64,000 nucleotides of DNA. Source: Methylovirgula sp963708155. GTDB lineage: Bacteria > Pseudomonadota > Alphaproteobacteria > Rhizobiales > Beijerinckiaceae. The notes under the pieces were generated by a model, which did no database searches, was not told where the DNA came from, and saw nothing but the letters and a program-made list of their open reading frames with translations. The translations under genes were made by a program, and so were the position numbers. This document shows positions 61,160-64,000 of this stretch, one piece after another (the first letter of the stretch is position 1; each line of letters opens with the position of its first letter). The DNA lies in NCBI GenBank assembly GCA_963708155.1, contig OY970183.1, positions 434,001-498,000 of the forward strand, read 5' to 3'.

Positions 61160-63569
61160 TTAATAGAGGCCGCCCGTGCCCTGCCCTAAATTCTGGTCGG
61201 CATTGGGATCGACAGTCATCACGGTCGGCGTCTGCGAGCCGTAGGTAAAGCTCGTCGGCGGCGCGGTGCCGGGCTTGAAAGCCTCGAGGATCGTTCCCGG
61301 CCCCGTCGAGCGAAGGCCGGTTTTCGGATCGACCGAAATGAGCTTGATGCCCGGCGGCACGCGGAACGGCACGTCGGGTTTGTCGTTCAGCGCAACCTTC
61401 ATGAAGTCGCGGAAGATGGGCGCGGTATAGAGCGCAGCCTGCGCCGAATCGCCGAGCGAGCGCGGCCGGTCGTAGCCCATGAAGACGCCGACGGTGAGGT
61501 CCGGCGAATAGCCGACGAACCAGAGGTCCTTCGCGTCGTTGGTCGTGCCGGTCTTGCCGGCAAGATGCTTGCCGACGGCGCGGATCGCCTGGCCGGTGCC
61601 GCGCTCAATGACGCCTTCCATGATCGAGGTGATCTGATAGGCGGTCATCGGATCGATCACCTGCTCGCGCTTGTCGATGATCGTTGGCTCGTCCTGATTG
61701 TTCCAGACGGCGGCATTGCAGTTCTGACAGATGCGCTCGTCATGGCGGTAGATCGTATGGCCCCAGCGGTCCTGGATGCGGTCGATCAGCGTCGCCTTGA
61801 TCCTTTTGCCGCCATTGCAAAGCATGGCGTAGGCGGTCGTCATCCGCATCAGCGTCGTCTCGCCGGCGCCGAGCGAATTCGAGAGATAGGGCGGCAGGTT
61901 GTCATAGACGCCGAAGCGGCGCGCATAGTCGGCGATGAGCGGCATCCCGATGTCGCGCGCGAGGCGCACCGTCATCTGGTTGATCGAATGTTCGATGGCA
62001 TAGCGCAGCGTATGCGGGCCGCTGGACTTGCCCTCGAAATTCTCCGGCGTCCAGACGCCAAGGCCGGGGCCCTGGTCGATCGAGACCGGCTCGTCAAGCT
62101 CGATCGAGGACGGCGTATAGCCGTTGTCGATCGCCGCGGCATAGACGATGGGCTTGAACGAGGAGCCCGGCTGGCGCAGCGCCTGCGTCGCGCGGTTGAA
62201 TTCCGATTGGTCGAAGGAGAAGCCGCCGACCATGGCAAGCACGCGGCCGGTCACGGGGTCCATCACGACAATCGCGCCCTCGACCTCCGGAATCTGCCGC
62301 AGCCGGTATTGTCCCGGCTGGCCAGGAATCGGCTCGACATAGACGACATCGCCCGAAGACAGCATGGAACGCGTGTGGCGGTGCGCCCATTTCAGCCCGA
62401 CCGGCAATAGGAGGCCTGTGTCGCGCTTGGCTTCGATGTCGCCGGACGGCAGCTTCTTCGGCTGCAGTCCGATGCGCAACGTCTTGTCGTCACCGTCGAG
62501 GACGACGGCGAGCCGCCAGGGCGCGACATCGCCATAAGCGGGGATGGCGGCAAGCGGCGGCCCCCAATCCAGGCCGATCTCGATATGGCGGAGCGGGCCG
62601 CGGAAGCCGCGTGCCTCGTCATAGCGCACAAGTCCGTCGATCAGCGCGTGCCGGGCAATCATCTGGGTCTGCGGATCGAGCGTGGTGCGGACGGACAGGC
62701 CGCCCTCATAGAGCTTCTTTTCGCCATAGCGTTCGAGAAGCTCGCGCCGCACCTCCTCGGCAAAGAAGCCGGCGGCATAGGTGTTCGGCGACAGCACGCG
62801 CTGTTTCGCGCCGATCGGCTCGGCCTTCGCCTTGGCGCCATCGGCCGGCAAGACGTAGCCGTTCTCCACCATGCGATCGATGACCCAATTGCGCCGGTCG
62901 ATGGCGCGCTCGCGCTGGGTATAGGGATTGTAATTGTTGGGGCCCTTCGGCAAAGCCGCGAGATAGGCGACTTGCGCGACCGTCAATTCATTGACCGAAC
63001 GATCGAAATAATTGAGCGCCGCGGCGGCGACGCCGTAATTTCCGAGGCCGAGATAGATCTCATTCAGATAGAGTTCGAGAATCTTCTCTTTGGAATAGGT
63101 CGCCTCGATCCGGAACGAGAGCAGCGCCTCCCTGATCTTGCGCGTGAACGAACGTTCGCTCGACAGGAAGAAGTTCTTGGCGACCTGCTGGGTGATGGTC
63201 GAGGCGCCCTGGACATGCTTGTTGCCCTGCACGAAGACGAGCGCGGCGCGCGCCATGCCTTCGAAATCGACGCCGCCATGATGGTAGAAGTTCTTGTCCT
63301 CGGCCGAGATGAAGGCGTCTTTGACGAGCGGCGGGATGGCCGAACTCGGCAGGTAGAGCCGGCGCTGCTTGGAATATTCGGCGAGCACCGAACCATCGCC
63401 GGCATGGACGCGGGTCGTCACCGGCGGCTCATAGTTCTGAAGCTGCGTGTAATCCGGCAGATCCTGCTCGAACTTCCAGACCGTCACCCCCGCAGCAGCC
63501 AGCCGCAACGACGAAAATGATCGCGAAGGTGGTGAACGCAAATCCGAGGAGTCGGGCGATATAGCGCAT
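61160..63569 (-). CDS. mrcA: penicillin-binding protein 1A (one frame break)
   Basis: A bifunctional class A PBP. The start at 63569 gives one anchor helix (MRYIARLLGFAFTTFAIIFV). One extra G near 63497 separates it from VTVWKFEQDLPDY; deleting it restores VVAAAAGVTVW. The glycosyltransferase domain shows EDKNFYHHGGVD and GASTITQQVAKNFFLS. The transpeptidase domain shows GSSFKPIVY (SxxK), HSINQM (SxN) and AGKTGTTNDAKD (KTG). The mid-region OB-like insertion is present. It polymerises and cross-links lateral wall glycan. Repaired length is about 802 residues. An AmiC-type amidase lies upstream in the same direction. Confidence 0.93.
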
Positions 63570-63775
63570 ACTGTAATTCAGCCCTCTGGGGCCGCCAGGG
63601 AAGCGGTCTGCTCTTGCCTCGCGGCGCAAATTTCCGCGGCGAGGCCAGCCAATACGGGCCGGAGCGCAGTCCGGCATGTGGTGCGGTGCTTTTGTGTTGA
63701 TAGTTGGGCGCGGCCGCCGGAAGCCGCGCGGGGCGGACTATAGCGAAGCGGAGCGGCCCCGGCCAGAGCGTGCGA

Positions 63776-64000
63776 TCACTTCACCAGGCCTGTCGGCGTG
63801 GCATCGAGCGCTTCGGCGGTCGGCAACGTGGTGGCCGCCTTGGCCGGCAGGCTGCCCTTGGCCGTGAAAAAGGCATCGATCGCCGCCACAACCCGGCTGG
63901 TGGTCGCGTCCCGCCAGCTCGCGGAGGTCAGCGCGGCGCCGTCGGCGGCGTTCGACAAATAGCCGAGTTCGATCAGAACCGAAGGCACGTCCGCCGCCTT
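63776..64000 (-). CDS. N-acetylmuramoyl-L-alanine amidase, C-terminal end (partial)
   Basis: The window ends inside this gene, so only the last ~74 codons are seen. KAADVPSVLIELGYLSNAAD is the last conserved block of amidase_3 (AmiA/AmiC) enzymes, including the catalytic-region Glu, and is followed by the family's usual Asn. The remaining residues are a Thr/Ala-rich tail (PTAEALDATPTGLVK). The enzyme cleaves the amide between MurNAc and L-Ala in septal peptidoglycan. Location upstream of the PBP1A gene is a common arrangement. Confidence 0.85.
   Translation of the reverse strand, partial: KAADVPSVLIELGYLSNAADGAALTSASWRDATTSRVVAAIDAFFTAKGSLPAKAATTLPTAEALDATPTGLVK

Noticed and set aside
1..64000. 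Prophage, transposon, toxin-antitoxin, restriction or defence genes
   Set aside because: None seen on either strand. Gene content is core metabolism, envelope and division, and composition is even by eye.

Overview
The window is G+C-rich chromosomal DNA from an alphaproteobacterium, most likely of the order Hyphomicrobiales (Rhizobiales). Pointers are a MipZ division-site ATPase, an invasion-associated-locus-B protein, a PdhS/CbrA-like sensor kinase, DUF3126 and PAS_5 proteins, a lutABC set beside glcDEF, and a tRNA-His without the usual G-1 base. I see no prophage, transposase, CRISPR array or plasmid function. No gene-free stretch exceeds about 300 bases.

Layout. 1-9 kb: end of a MocR-type regulator, a small membrane protein, a ChaA-type cation/proton antiporter, a TsdA-like dihaem cytochrome joined in frame to a COG4705-like fragment, dusA, PAS_5 and PilZ proteins, a gamma-carbonic-anhydrase-like protein, a doubled DUF3126 protein, cysE and a hydrolase. 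9-16 kb: a zinc-finger protein, a flavin monooxygenase, mipZ, a PCu(A)C protein, tRNA-Leu, gpt, a CinA-type MoCF protein, modBC, a TauE permease and a DUF302 protein. 16.4-30.2 kb: a tightly packed minus-strand division and cell-wall (dcw) operon, mraZ-rsmH-ftsL-ftsI-murE-murF-mraY-murD-ftsW-murG-murC-murB. Three MraZ boxes at 10-bp spacing lie upstream of it. The usual ddlB-ftsQ-ftsA-ftsZ tail does not follow murB. 30.5-38.5 kb: a histone-H1-like protein and glcFED on the minus strand, a CYTH protein, and lutABC on the plus strand, together a 2-hydroxyacid (glycolate and lactate) oxidation locus. 38.5-47.5 kb: cytochrome b561, the PdhS-like kinase, tRNA-His, a fosmidomycin-resistance-type transporter, panE with an oxalyl-CoA-synthetase-like ligase, and several small proteins. 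47.6-64 kb: aspS, ialB-like, rnd, ppx, ppk, a nitroreductase, yidD, an IscU-like scaffold, folE, hisI, a CBS protein, a rhomboid protease, prfB with its programmed frameshift, a PBP1A and the end of an AmiC-type amidase.

The dominant oddity is a high density of single-base frame breaks, more than 30 in 64 kb. They hit many genes expected to be essential and single-copy (murC, murD, murE, murF, murG, ftsW, aspS). In nine breaks resolved by hand (murC, ftsW, murD, murE, ftsL, aspS, ppk twice, mrcA), removing one base restores the family reading. I therefore treat these as probable consensus-sequence errors and annotate such genes as CDS spanning the break. The prfB break is different: it is the conserved, functional +1 recoding site.
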